Part shown: piece after piece, positions 1-6,485 of the stretch
How the letters are laid out: each line of letters opens with the position of its first letter
How positions within the stretch are numbered: position 1 is the stretch's first letter
Origin: JBGOTP01 sp041476545
Lineage (GTDB): Bacteria; Acidobacteriota; Vicinamibacteria; Vicinamibacterales; CAVVIG01
Length of the DNA stretch: 20,224 nt
Reading direction: 5' to 3'
NCBI GenBank assembly: GCA_041476545.1
Contig: JBGOTP010000051.1
Span: 1-20,224 of the forward strand
The notes under the pieces: model-generated
What the model was told of the DNA's origin: nothing
Database searches by the model: none
Seen by the model: the letters and a program-made list of their open reading frames with translations, nothing else
Made by a program: the position numbers and the translations under genes

Positions 1-2
1 AG

Positions 3-485
3 CGGCTCGCCGAGGTGCCCGGGTTGGGCGTCGACTCCGCGCAGCAGATCATCGCGGAGGTGGGGGCAACCGCCGCGACCTTTCCCTCGGGCAAGCACCT
101 CGCGTCGTGGGTCGGCGCGTGCCCCGGCGATGAGGAAAGCGCCGGCGTGAATTACAGCCATCGCTCCCCCAAGGGCAATCGGCAGATGCGGCGGCTGCTC
201 AATCAAGCGGCCCACGCGGCGGTCAAGACCAAAGGGAGTATCTTCGAGGGCGTCTATCGGCGGCTGGTCCCTCGCTTGGGCCACGCGCAAGCCATCGGGG
301 CGGTCGCGCATCGGCTGTGTCGTCTGATCTGGAAGATTCTGCACCAGGGCGTCGTGTACGAGGAGCGAGGACCCGCCGTGACCAAAGAGCGGGCACAGCG
401 GCGCGCCGCTAAGATGATCAGGGAGCTCCGAAACCTCGGCTATCGCGTCGAACTCGTACCTTCCCAAGCAGGCAGTCCGGCATGA
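3..485 (+). CDS. IS110-family transposase, C-terminal part (cut by window edge)
   Basis: The frame is open to the left edge, so the gene starts outside the window; the GTG at 15 lies inside the domain and is not taken as the start. The visible part is the Transposase_20 (IS116/IS110/IS902) C-terminal domain. It begins with the helix-hairpin-like PGLGVDSAQQIIAEVG. A WVGACPGDEESAG block follows, carrying the serine expected at the second active centre of this family, and then the GNRQMRRLLNQAA helix. IS110 enzymes are DEDD/serine recombinases that move a circular intermediate, guided by a bridge RNA encoded in the element's non-coding end. The N-terminal RuvC-like DEDD half is not visible, so it is unknown whether the element is intact. 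The reading frame is undamaged and ends in TGA. The next gene begins 63 bases later. Confidence 0.9.
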   Translation, partial: RLAEVPGLGVDSAQQIIAEVGATAATFPSGKHLASWVGACPGDEESAGVNYSHRSPKGNRQMRRLLNQAAHAAVKTKGSIFEGVYRRLVPRLGHAQAIGAVAHRLCRLIWKILHQGVVYEERGPAVTKERAQRRAAKMIRELRNLGYRVELVPSQAGSPA

Positions 486-548
486 TCGAGAGGGTTTTTC
501 GACCCTGGTTCGAGGAACTGAAGCAGCGCGTGGGGAACAAATAGAAAT
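486..548 (+). other. Tail of the IS110 element and junction with the next gene
   Basis: These 63 bases lie between the transposase stop and the MBL-fold gene. A hairpin pairs AGGGT (491-495) with ACCCT (502-506) around TTTTCG. After about 535 the sequence turns A-rich and reads into TTAAAAGTGAAAAGTCAAAAG, unlike the GC-rich surroundings. The IS boundary probably falls in here, but without the left end it cannot be placed, because IS110 elements usually lack long terminal inverted repeats. The hairpin could belong to the element end or act as a weak terminator; no T-run follows it. Confidence 0.4.
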
Positions 549-1550
549 TTGGAACTTAAAAGTGAAAAGTCAAAAGGACTGCGAGGCCGGGTGGCTTTCG
601 CCGTCGTCGGCATCGTCGTCCTGCTGTCTGCGGCTCGCGCGCAGCAGGTTGTGCGGACGGGCGAGATTGCGCGTCGCGGCCTTACCAACAGCGACTTCCC
701 GCGCATCACGAAGCTTGCCGATCGCGTTTACGCGTACGAGCAAGTCGATCCCACGAAGCGGATCGTCACCGTCAACAACCTGATCGTCATCACGAGCCGC
801 GGCGTCCTTGTCGCCGACGGACAAGGCACGGTTGAGAACACCCGTCGGCTCGTTGCTGATATCGCCGCCCTTACGCCCCTGCCGATCATCTACGTCGTCG
901 TCGCATCGGAGCACGCGGATCACACAGGCGGCAATTCCGCGTTTCCGGCCTCAGCGGTATTCATGGCGAGTGCCTTTTCGAGGAATAATCTCCAGCAGCA
1001 GGCCAGGCCTCAGCTGCAAGGCGATGCGTTCTTCGCCGCACCCAATCAGCGCGCGAATGCGCAGATCGTCGTGCCGACTGAAACCGTCAGCGGGAAACGC
1101 GAGCTGCTGCTGGGTGACACCGAAGTCCAGGTCCTCGAACTCGGCCGCGCGCACACGGGCGGCGATCTCGTCGTCTATCTGCCACAACAGAAAATCCTGT
1201 GGATGAGCGAGGTCTTCTCGAATCGCATTTTTCCGTCGATGGCCAACAGCCAGCCAACCGAATGGCTCGCGACGCTGAACAATGCCGAGCAGATGGACGT
1301 GGACATCTACGTCCCCGCGCACGGCTTCGTGGACAGTCCCGCCATTCTCAAGGAGGAAGAGCGCAACTTCCATCTTGCGCTCGAGCGGGTCGTTGCCGAA
1401 GGACGACGGCTGCACGACGCGAAAGTGCCAGTGGATAGGGCGGCAGAGAGCGCGGACTTCGGTCCCTTCGCCGACTGGACACGCCGGGCCGACAATGCCG
1501 CGGGCGCGTTGCGACGCGTCTACATGGAACTCGACGGCGAGCTCAAGTAA
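549..1550 (+). CDS. Exported MBL-fold hydrolase-like protein with altered metal site
   Basis: The protein has 333 residues: a hydrophobic signal segment (about 15-31, ending ARAQ) and then a metallo-beta-lactamase fold. The fold is recognisable from NLIVITSRGVLVADGQGT (77-94), SEHADHTGGN (120-129), GRAHTGGDLVVYLP (199-212), KILWMSEVFSN (215-225) and VPAHGF (255-260). The usual HxHxDH motif reads S120-E-H122-A-D124-H125, so its first histidine is serine. H202 and H258 are kept, but the bridging aspartate is glutamate (E221). It could be a hydrolase with a remodelled mono- or dinuclear site, or a protein without standard zinc chemistry. TTG at 549 gives the longest form; GTG at 591 would still leave a signal peptide, and no strong ribosome-binding site decides. 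Close placement behind the IS110 end suggests insertion just upstream, possibly replacing its promoter. It converges on the M23 gene. The substrate is unknown. Confidence 0.82.
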   Translation: MELKSEKSKGLRGRVAFAVVGIVVLLSAARAQQVVRTGEIARRGLTNSDFPRITKLADRVYAYEQVDPTKRIVTVNNLIVITSRGVLVADGQGTVENTRRLVADIAALTPLPIIYVVVASEHADHTGGNSAFPASAVFMASAFSRNNLQQQARPQLQGDAFFAAPNQRANAQIVVPTETVSGKRELLLGDTEVQVLELGRAHTGGDLVVYLPQQKILWMSEVFSNRIFPSMANSQPTEWLATLNNAEQMDVDIYVPAHGFVDSPAILKEEERNFHLALERVVAEGRRLHDAKVPVDRAAESADFGPFADWTRRADNAAGALRRVYMELDGELK

Positions 1551-1589
1551 CCGTCAGGCATGCCGCGCTCGCTCTTGTTTCGGGTGGCT

Positions 1590-2798
1590 CTATTGCGAAT
1601 CGTGTCGATCGATGGCACCGAGCAGCACGTCGCGAGCGGCGGTGAACGCCGCCATCTGATCGGCCGGCACTGAAGGGGCAGACGATGTGTCGCGCGACGC
1701 GGTCAGCGGGTTGACGAAGACGCCGTTCTTCTTCACCCGATAGTCGAGATGCGGCCCGGTCGCCAACCCCGTGGCCCCGACACGACCGATGACATCCCCC
1801 TGTGCGACTCGGACACCGACGCGCACCGCGATCGCCGACAAGTGCAGATACTCGGTCTCGAAGCCGTTGGGGTGACGCAGGTGCACCATGCGGCCGGACG
1901 CGCCGTTCGCGCTCGCCTGCAGCACGACGCCGTCGGCCACGGCCACGACCGGTGCGCCGACCGGCGCCCGATAGTCCACGCCCAGGTGCGCGCGGTAGTC
2001 CCCCAGAATCGGATGGAGGCGGCTCCGCGAGAACCGGGACGTGATGGTCGGCTGGAACTTGAGCGGCGACTGAAGCAGGAAGCGCCGCACCGACCTGCCG
2101 TGCTCGTCGAAATATGCCGGTCGTCCGCCCTCGGGAGTGAAGCGGATGGCCCGCAGTCGTCGTCCGGCAGTCTGGAACTCCGCGAACTGCACCGGCCCAT
2201 AGCCCGAGAAGACGTCCTTCTCGCGGAACTCTTTTTCAACCCGCACGACGAAGTGGTCGCCGAGCTTCACATCGTTGTTGAAATCGACCTGCCCGCTCAG
2301 GATGTCGGCGACGGCGAGCCCAAGATCGGCCGTCTCGCCGGCCGAGTAGATGGCCGCGAGCAGCGACGGCTGGGTCCGAGTGACGGTTCCTTCCACGACT
2401 TGCTCGCGCCGCGTCTTGGGGATGGGCAGCACTTCGGCGACGAGGGCCGCATCACCGTTCGGCCGGCTCACGCGCAGGAAGCGGTCCTTGTCGATCTCGT
2501 ACTCGAAGCTTTTCAGCAGGCCAGTCGCCCATTGTTCGATTCGGTATTCACGATTCGCGTGTATCGTCGCGATGTCGAACACGGCGCGCGCTCGTTCGAT
2601 GAGATCCGAAGCCTCTTTGTCGGCGAGCGCGGTGGACAGCATGGCGGTGATCATCGTCCCTGCCGCGACCCGCGCCGAGATCGTACGCAGCTCGGCTGAG
2701 AGCTCGATATCACCCGCCGATTCAGTCGACCGCAACGAACTGGTTGACGCGGAGCAACCCGCGAGCAGCATGACCGGAATGAGCAGTGAGTACCGCAT
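1590..2798 (-). CDS. M23-family peptidoglycan endopeptidase, lipoprotein
   Basis: This 402-residue protein has a short type II signal ending in the lipobox LLAGC, so C15 would be lipidated and the enzyme membrane-anchored on the periplasmic side. Residues 30-240 form a helical then beta-rich region resembling the N-terminal parts of MepM/OapA-like endopeptidases. The catalytic lysostaphin-type domain (about 250-365) has all zinc and catalytic residues: H271 and D275 in HLGVDY, H319 in YLHLS, and H350 in GPHLDYRV. Such enzymes cut peptide cross-links in peptidoglycan during growth or division. It is the last gene of the leftward block and lies 52 bases after the small secreted protein gene, so co-transcription is possible but a functional link to sugar metabolism is not evident. 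The family call is firm; the exact bond cut is inferred. Confidence 0.92.
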   Translation of the reverse strand: MRYSLLIPVMLLAGCSASTSSLRSTESAGDIELSAELRTISARVAAGTMITAMLSTALADKEASDLIERARAVFDIATIHANREYRIEQWATGLLKSFEYEIDKDRFLRVSRPNGDAALVAEVLPIPKTRREQVVEGTVTRTQPSLLAAIYSAGETADLGLAVADILSGQVDFNNDVKLGDHFVVRVEKEFREKDVFSGYGPVQFAEFQTAGRRLRAIRFTPEGGRPAYFDEHGRSVRRFLLQSPLKFQPTITSRFSRSRLHPILGDYRAHLGVDYRAPVGAPVVAVADGVVLQASANGASGRMVHLRHPNGFETEYLHLSAIAVRVGVRVAQGDVIGRVGATGLATGPHLDYRVKKNGVFVNPLTASRDTSSAPSVPADQMAAFTAARDVLLGAIDRHDSQ

Positions 2799-2850
2799 GA
2801 GCGACGTCAGATCTATCGGATCACTGGCACCGGAGGGACAGGCTCCCTCA

Positions 2851-3246
2851 TCACTTCCGTTTGGCGGTGAAGGTGCCCGTGGCGGCCCCGTCGGCGACGT
2901 CGATCGTCCCCTTCATCGCATCGTTGCTCGAGACCGTTCCCTTGTAGACGACCGGGACGGCCGTGCCCTGCAAATCGGCGCTGAAGGAAAACGCGAGGTC
3001 CTGTCCTTTGAGCGTACCTGTGAGGTCGGCTTCACCGAGTGTCGCCGAGGAGTAATGCCCCGTGAGTTTCTCGCCGTCCTGCTTGAACGTCACCGTCGGC
3101 GTGCCGACAGTGCCGGTGTCCACGGCAAATATCCACGCGCCCGTGATGTCGATTTTGGCGGCCTGGCCGGCCCTCGGCGATGCGGAGGCCAGCACGAGCA
3201 GCACGGCGGCGACAGCGACGGTTAGTACCTGAACCTTCTGTTTCAT
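2851..3246 (-). CDS. Small secreted beta-rich protein, function unknown
   Basis: The protein has 131 residues, with a clear signal peptide (MKQKVQVLTVAVAAVLLVLA, cleavage near ASPRAGQA). The mature part alternates short strands: DITGAWIFAVDT, PTVTFKQDGEKLTGHYSS, EADLTGTLKGQDLAFSFSAD, VVYKGTVSSNDAMKGTIDVA and GTFTAKRK. This looks like a small beta-barrel or lipocalin-like fold. There are no cysteines or catalytic motifs. I chose ATG at 3246 because a good AGGAG site precedes it by about seven bases; the same frame stays open much further upstream only as a shadow over the transporter gene. It lies between the MFS transporter and the M23 lipoprotein genes. Proteins of this look are common as orphans beside secreted enzymes, and a role in ligand binding or as an enzyme accessory is a guess. 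Confidence 0.78.
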   Translation of the reverse strand: MKQKVQVLTVAVAAVLLVLASASPRAGQAAKIDITGAWIFAVDTGTVGTPTVTFKQDGEKLTGHYSSATLGEADLTGTLKGQDLAFSFSADLQGTAVPVVYKGTVSSNDAMKGTIDVADGAATGTFTAKRK

Positions 3247-3320
3247 ACACGCTCCTGCCCCATTATGGGCCAACTTGTCCACACGCGTGGCCCCTCCATG
3301 ATCTCGCATCACACCCAGGG

Positions 3321-4511
3321 TTAGGTCGTCGCCGCACGCGGCGTGAACAGCAGCGCGAACAGCGCAAACACCGCGATCGCGCCGACAGCGGGCACAATCC
3401 AGATCGCCCGCCAGTCGTGACTGCCGCCGGCCTTCAGGTACGCGTCCACGACGCGGCCCGACACGAACGCCCCGATGAAGTAGCCCACGCCGTTGGTCAC
3501 GAAATTCAGGAAACCCTGCGCCGCGGCGCGTGTCTTCGGGCCTGCCTTCTGGTCCGTGTAAATCTGCCCGCTCACGAAGAAGAAGTCGTAGCTGACGCCG
3601 TGCAGCAGTATACCGAGATAGATGAGCCACATTCCCGCGCCGGCGTCGCCCCAGCCAAATGCCAGATAACGCAGGGCCCACGCCATCATGCCGGTCAGCA
3701 TGATGACCTTGATACCGAGCCGCTTCAGCATCACCGGCAGCAGGAGCATGAAGGCCAGCTCGCTCATCTGGCCGAACGTCTGAATGAACGCCGGCTCCGG
3801 CGCGCCGATCTCGTTCAGGAACGGGTTGGTGAACGCGTAGTAGAACTGCAGCGGGATGCACAGCAGGAACGAGCCCGCCACGAACACGACGAACTCGCGC
3901 TCCTTGAACAACTGGAGGGCATCGAGCCCGAGGACATCACGGAGGGAGAAGGGAGCGCCGGCGGCCTTGGGCGGCGTGTGCGGCAGGACGAGCGAGAACA
4001 CGCCCATCACGAGCGACCCGGCGGCGGCGATCCGCATTGGCGTCGCGAGCGCATCTGCCTTGAGCACCTTACCGACGAGGATCCCCGCGACGATCCAGCC
4101 AATGGTCCCAAGCACGCGGATGAACGGAAAATCGCGCGCGGGATCTTCGACATGGTGGAACGCCACCGAGTTGCTGAGCGACAGCGTCGGCATGTAGCAG
4201 AGCGCGTACGCGATGAGGAGCGGATAGAAGGCGCTCCACTCGGTTTGGGTGGAGACCATCCACAGCAGCCCCGCTCCGGCGAGGTGCAGTATGGCGAGCA
4301 GCTTTTCCGACGCAAGGAAGCGGTCGGCGGCGATGCCGAGGAAGAACGGGGAGACGAGGGCCGCGACCGCCGTGGCGCCGTACGCCAGCCCGACCTGCGC
4401 GCCGGAAAACTTCAGCGTCTGGCCCAGATACGTCCCCATCGTGACGAACCAGGCTCCCCAGATGAAGTACTGGAGAAACATCATCGCGGCGAGTCGCGTC
4501 CGTGTACTCAT
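3321..4511 (-). CDS. NupG-like MFS transporter (nucleoside:H+ symporter family)
   Basis: This 396-residue polytopic protein has about 12 membrane segments. It follows E. coli NupG block by block: QYFIWGAWFVTMGTYL at the start, SPFFLGIAADRFLASEKLL in the first loop, YMPTLSLSNS, DFPFIRVLGTIGWI, LGLDALQLFKER, LRYLAFGWGD, and YDFFFVSGQIYTDQKAGPKTRAAAQGF near the end. NupG itself takes up nucleosides with protons. Relatives in environmental phyla often lie, as here, with Gfo/Idh oxidoreductases and xylose-isomerase-like TIM barrels, so I infer import of a sugar, polyol or glycoside product. It sits 62 bases downstream of the Tat-exported TIM-barrel gene and 74 bases upstream of the small secreted protein gene, consistent with one leftward operon. 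ATG at 4511 matches the NupG N-terminus. The family is sure; the substrate is not. Confidence 0.9.
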   Translation of the reverse strand: MSTRTRLAAMMFLQYFIWGAWFVTMGTYLGQTLKFSGAQVGLAYGATAVAALVSPFFLGIAADRFLASEKLLAILHLAGAGLLWMVSTQTEWSAFYPLLIAYALCYMPTLSLSNSVAFHHVEDPARDFPFIRVLGTIGWIVAGILVGKVLKADALATPMRIAAAGSLVMGVFSLVLPHTPPKAAGAPFSLRDVLGLDALQLFKEREFVVFVAGSFLLCIPLQFYYAFTNPFLNEIGAPEPAFIQTFGQMSELAFMLLLPVMLKRLGIKVIMLTGMMAWALRYLAFGWGDAGAGMWLIYLGILLHGVSYDFFFVSGQIYTDQKAGPKTRAAAQGFLNFVTNGVGYFIGAFVSGRVVDAYLKAGGSHDWRAIWIVPAVGAIAVFALFALLFTPRAATT

Positions 4512-4526
4512 GGCCTAAGCGAGGTG

Positions 4527-4553
4527 AGCTCTGCGAGCTCTGCGTGCTCCGCG
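4527..4553 (-). repeat. Three 9-base CGCAGAG-type units upstream of the transporter gene
   Basis: On the minus strand the units read CGCGGAGCA, CGCAGAGCT and CGCAGAGCT, directly before CACCTCGCTTAGGCC and the transporter ATG. The array fills nearly half of the gap between two same-strand genes. A related array of CGCAGAG units lies at 8217-8250 on the plus strand. I read them as copies of a dispersed intergenic repeat. The function is unknown, and an effect on leader RNA or protein binding is possible. Confidence 0.6.
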
Positions 4554-4573
4554 TCTAACGTTGTGACAGGTAC

Positions 4574-5509
4574 TCACGCCAGCGCGTCCTTGCAGAACTG
4601 GAAGCACTTCGGGATTTCGACGAGGGGATCGCCGGGGTACTCGAACTCGATGTTTGCCGGGATGTCCCACTTCTCCTTGCTCAGGAGTTGCAGCACGTCC
4701 TTGATCGGCGTGTCGCCCTGGCCCCACGGCAGGTTCGCACCACCGTTGGCGGGCGTCTTGCGGTCCTTGAGATGGAGATTGGTGACTCGCGCGTGGTTCG
4801 CCTTGAGGAAGGCCACGGCGTCGAACCCCCCGGCGGTGAAGTGGCCGATGTCGAGGTTCACCATGTGGTACTTCGAATACGAGAGGCAGGTTGCAAAGCT
4901 CTCTGGCGTCGCCACCTCGTCCGGATCGGTGATGTTGGAGTGGCCGTGGTAGGCCATGGGCATCTTGTGTTTGTCGGCAAAGGGCGCGACGCGCTTCGCC
5001 ATGCTGACCTGCGTCGAGGTGGAGATTGCGTCGACGCCGAGCGCCTTCGCCATCGCGAACCCATACTCGATGGCCTCGTCTGTCGTGCTTCGAACGTTCA
5101 TGTTGTAGCAGAGCAGGCGGAGCTGAAGGCCAGCGTCCTCGAACGTCTTGCGGACCGGCTTCCACGTGGCTGGCGAGGTGGACAGACGCCACGCGTTGAG
5201 TGCCTCGGCGGCGCCACGGCCGCCCGGCGCGCCCGCGAGCGCCTCGGCGTGGTTGGACATGAGCTCCACCTCGCCAAGGCCCATCCGCGCCATCGCTGTC
5301 ACGATGGCGTCGGCATCGCTGATGGCGCGAAAGCTGTAGGTAATGGCGCCGATCTGGACACCCTTGATCCTGGAGTTGATGCTGGCCAGCCCGAGGCCCC
5401 ACGAAACCGGCGGCGTGCCGAGGAACGTGGCCGCGGGCACAGCAGCCAGCGCGACTTTGCCAAACTGCCGACGCGTGTAACGAGCGGATTGCCGGTCGTT
5501 CATGTCCAT
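4574..5509 (-). CDS. Tat-exported sugar isomerase/epimerase-like TIM-barrel protein
   Basis: This 311-residue protein belongs to the xylose-isomerase-like TIM-barrel (AP endonuclease 2) superfamily. It starts with a twin-arginine signal (TRRQFGKVALAAVPAATFLG, about 12-31), so it would be exported folded, with metal already bound. Likely metal ligands are E81 or E83 region (GEVELMSNHAEA), H188 in YHGHSN, D220 and H223 in NLDIGH, H246 in NLHLKDR, and E288/E290 in IEFEYPG. These positions match the usual divalent-metal site for aldose-ketose isomerisation, epimerisation or keto-sugar lyase chemistry. ATG at 5509 is chosen because GGGAGG precedes it at normal spacing and the Tat signal begins there; a longer open frame reaching 5659 overlaps the divergent cytochrome gene. 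It heads the leftward block with the NupG-like transporter and is divergent from the cytochrome/PQQ pair. The substrate is unknown. Confidence 0.88.
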   Translation of the reverse strand: MDMNDRQSARYTRRQFGKVALAAVPAATFLGTPPVSWGLGLASINSRIKGVQIGAITYSFRAISDADAIVTAMARMGLGEVELMSNHAEALAGAPGGRGAAEALNAWRLSTSPATWKPVRKTFEDAGLQLRLLCYNMNVRSTTDEAIEYGFAMAKALGVDAISTSTQVSMAKRVAPFADKHKMPMAYHGHSNITDPDEVATPESFATCLSYSKYHMVNLDIGHFTAGGFDAVAFLKANHARVTNLHLKDRKTPANGGANLPWGQGDTPIKDVLQLLSKEKWDIPANIEFEYPGDPLVEIPKCFQFCKDALA

Positions 5510-5576
5510 AGTCAGCCTCCCGTCTGCGGTATTATCACGCGCCAGGGTTGCCCCAGAAGGAACAATAGAGGGAAAG
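5510..5576. promoter_or_regulatory. Divergent promoter region between the two sugar gene blocks
   Basis: Only 67 bases separate the divergent start codons, so both promoters must lie here or inside the genes. TATTAT (5530-5535) is a near-consensus -10 hexamer on the plus strand, and the opposite strand reads GATAAT across 5531-5536. I found no convincing -35 for either. GGGAGG lies six bases before the leftward ATG and GAGGGAAAG lies directly before the rightward ATG. No clear operator palindrome is seen. Confidence 0.4.
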
Positions 5577-6485
5577 ATGCAAGCCAACCGTCGCTGGTCC
5601 GTCGTGCTCCTAGTGGCACTGACGCAGGTCGCTGTCGCTCGCGTCACCATCCAAGGCACACCGCAGGGTGGCCGCGGTCAGGCCCCGGCCGTACCCGCCG
5701 GCCGCGGAGCGACGGGATTCCCGGCGCAGCAGCGGCCGCCAGGCGACCCCGCGGTGGTCGATCGCGGCAAGCAGGTCTACGGCATGTCCTGCCGCGCGTG
5801 TCATGGCGCGGACCTTCGCGGCGGTGACATGGGAGGTCCGAACCTCCTCAGGTCCGACGTCATGCTGAACGACGTGGACGGCGAACTGCTCTCGCCGGTT
5901 GTCGGCGGGAGTCGTGCGAGTAGTGGCATGCCCGCCATCAACCTGCCGCCAGGTGATACAACCGCTGTCGCGGCGTACATTCACAGCGTGCTCGCGACGA
6001 GCCGAGCGCAGGGCGCGCCGCCCGCAGGGCCTTCGGTTCAGTTGAATGTGCTCGTCGGCGACGCGGCCGCGGGCGCGGCCTACTTCAATGCGAAGTGTGT
6101 GTCGTGTCACTCGGTCACCGGTGATCTGCAGGGGATAGGCGCGAGAGTCTCCGATCCGATGCAGTTGCAGAACCTCTGGGTCGGCGGCGGATCGGGAGGA
6201 TGGGGAGGCCGGGGTGCGGGGCCCGACGACCCACCGAGTCGGCGTACCGTGACGGCGACCGTCATGCCCGCGTCGGGGCCGTCCGTCCAGGGCCGGCTCG
6301 ATCGGATCGACGACTTCACCGTGACACTCACTCTCGCCGACGGCACCCGACGCACGTTCCGCCGCGTCGGCGACGTCCCGAAAGTCGAGGTGAACGATCC
6401 GTTGGCCGCTCACAAGAGACTGCTCGAGACCTACACCAACAGCGACATGCACAACGTGACGGCCTACCTGGTGACGGTGAAATGA
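5577..6485 (+). CDS. Exported diheme c-type cytochrome
   Basis: The protein has 302 residues with an N-terminal signal segment (about 7-22) and then a Gly/Pro/Ala-rich linker (25-58). It has two heme c motifs, CRACH (72-76) and CVSCH (174-178). The first domain is a compact class I cytochrome with M118 (SSGMPAINLP) as probable axial ligand. The second is unusual. After the CVSCH, helix and Gly-rich stretch (VGGGSGGWGGRG) comes a beta-type segment, about 224-262, resembling a small barrel (PSVQGRLDRIDDFTVTLTLA). Only then does the closing helix DMHNVTAYLVTVK appear, so the heme domain seems interrupted. M230 or M291 may be the second axial ligand. The stop overlaps the PQQ dehydrogenase start (ATGA), implying coupled translation and a role as its electron acceptor. 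The ATG at 5577 has a nearby SD; upstream in-frame sequence is taken as non-coding. Confidence 0.9.
   Translation: MQANRRWSVVLLVALTQVAVARVTIQGTPQGGRGQAPAVPAGRGATGFPAQQRPPGDPAVVDRGKQVYGMSCRACHGADLRGGDMGGPNLLRSDVMLNDVDGELLSPVVGGSRASSGMPAINLPPGDTTAVAAYIHSVLATSRAQGAPPAGPSVQLNVLVGDAAAGAAYFNAKCVSCHSVTGDLQGIGARVSDPMQLQNLWVGGGSGGWGGRGAGPDDPPSRRTVTATVMPASGPSVQGRLDRIDDFTVTLTLADGTRRTFRRVGDVPKVEVNDPLAAHKRLLETYTNSDMHNVTAYLVTVK

Noticed and set aside
3180..4952. Long plus-strand open frame of 590 codons opposite the transporter
   Set aside because: It crosses three genes on the other strand and has a low-complexity, highly charged composition typical of an antisense shadow in GC-rich DNA.
5510..5659. Longer start for the Tat-exported TIM barrel reaching 5659
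   Set aside because: It would overlap the cytochrome coding region, place the Tat signal internally, and ignore the strong GGGAGG before 5509.
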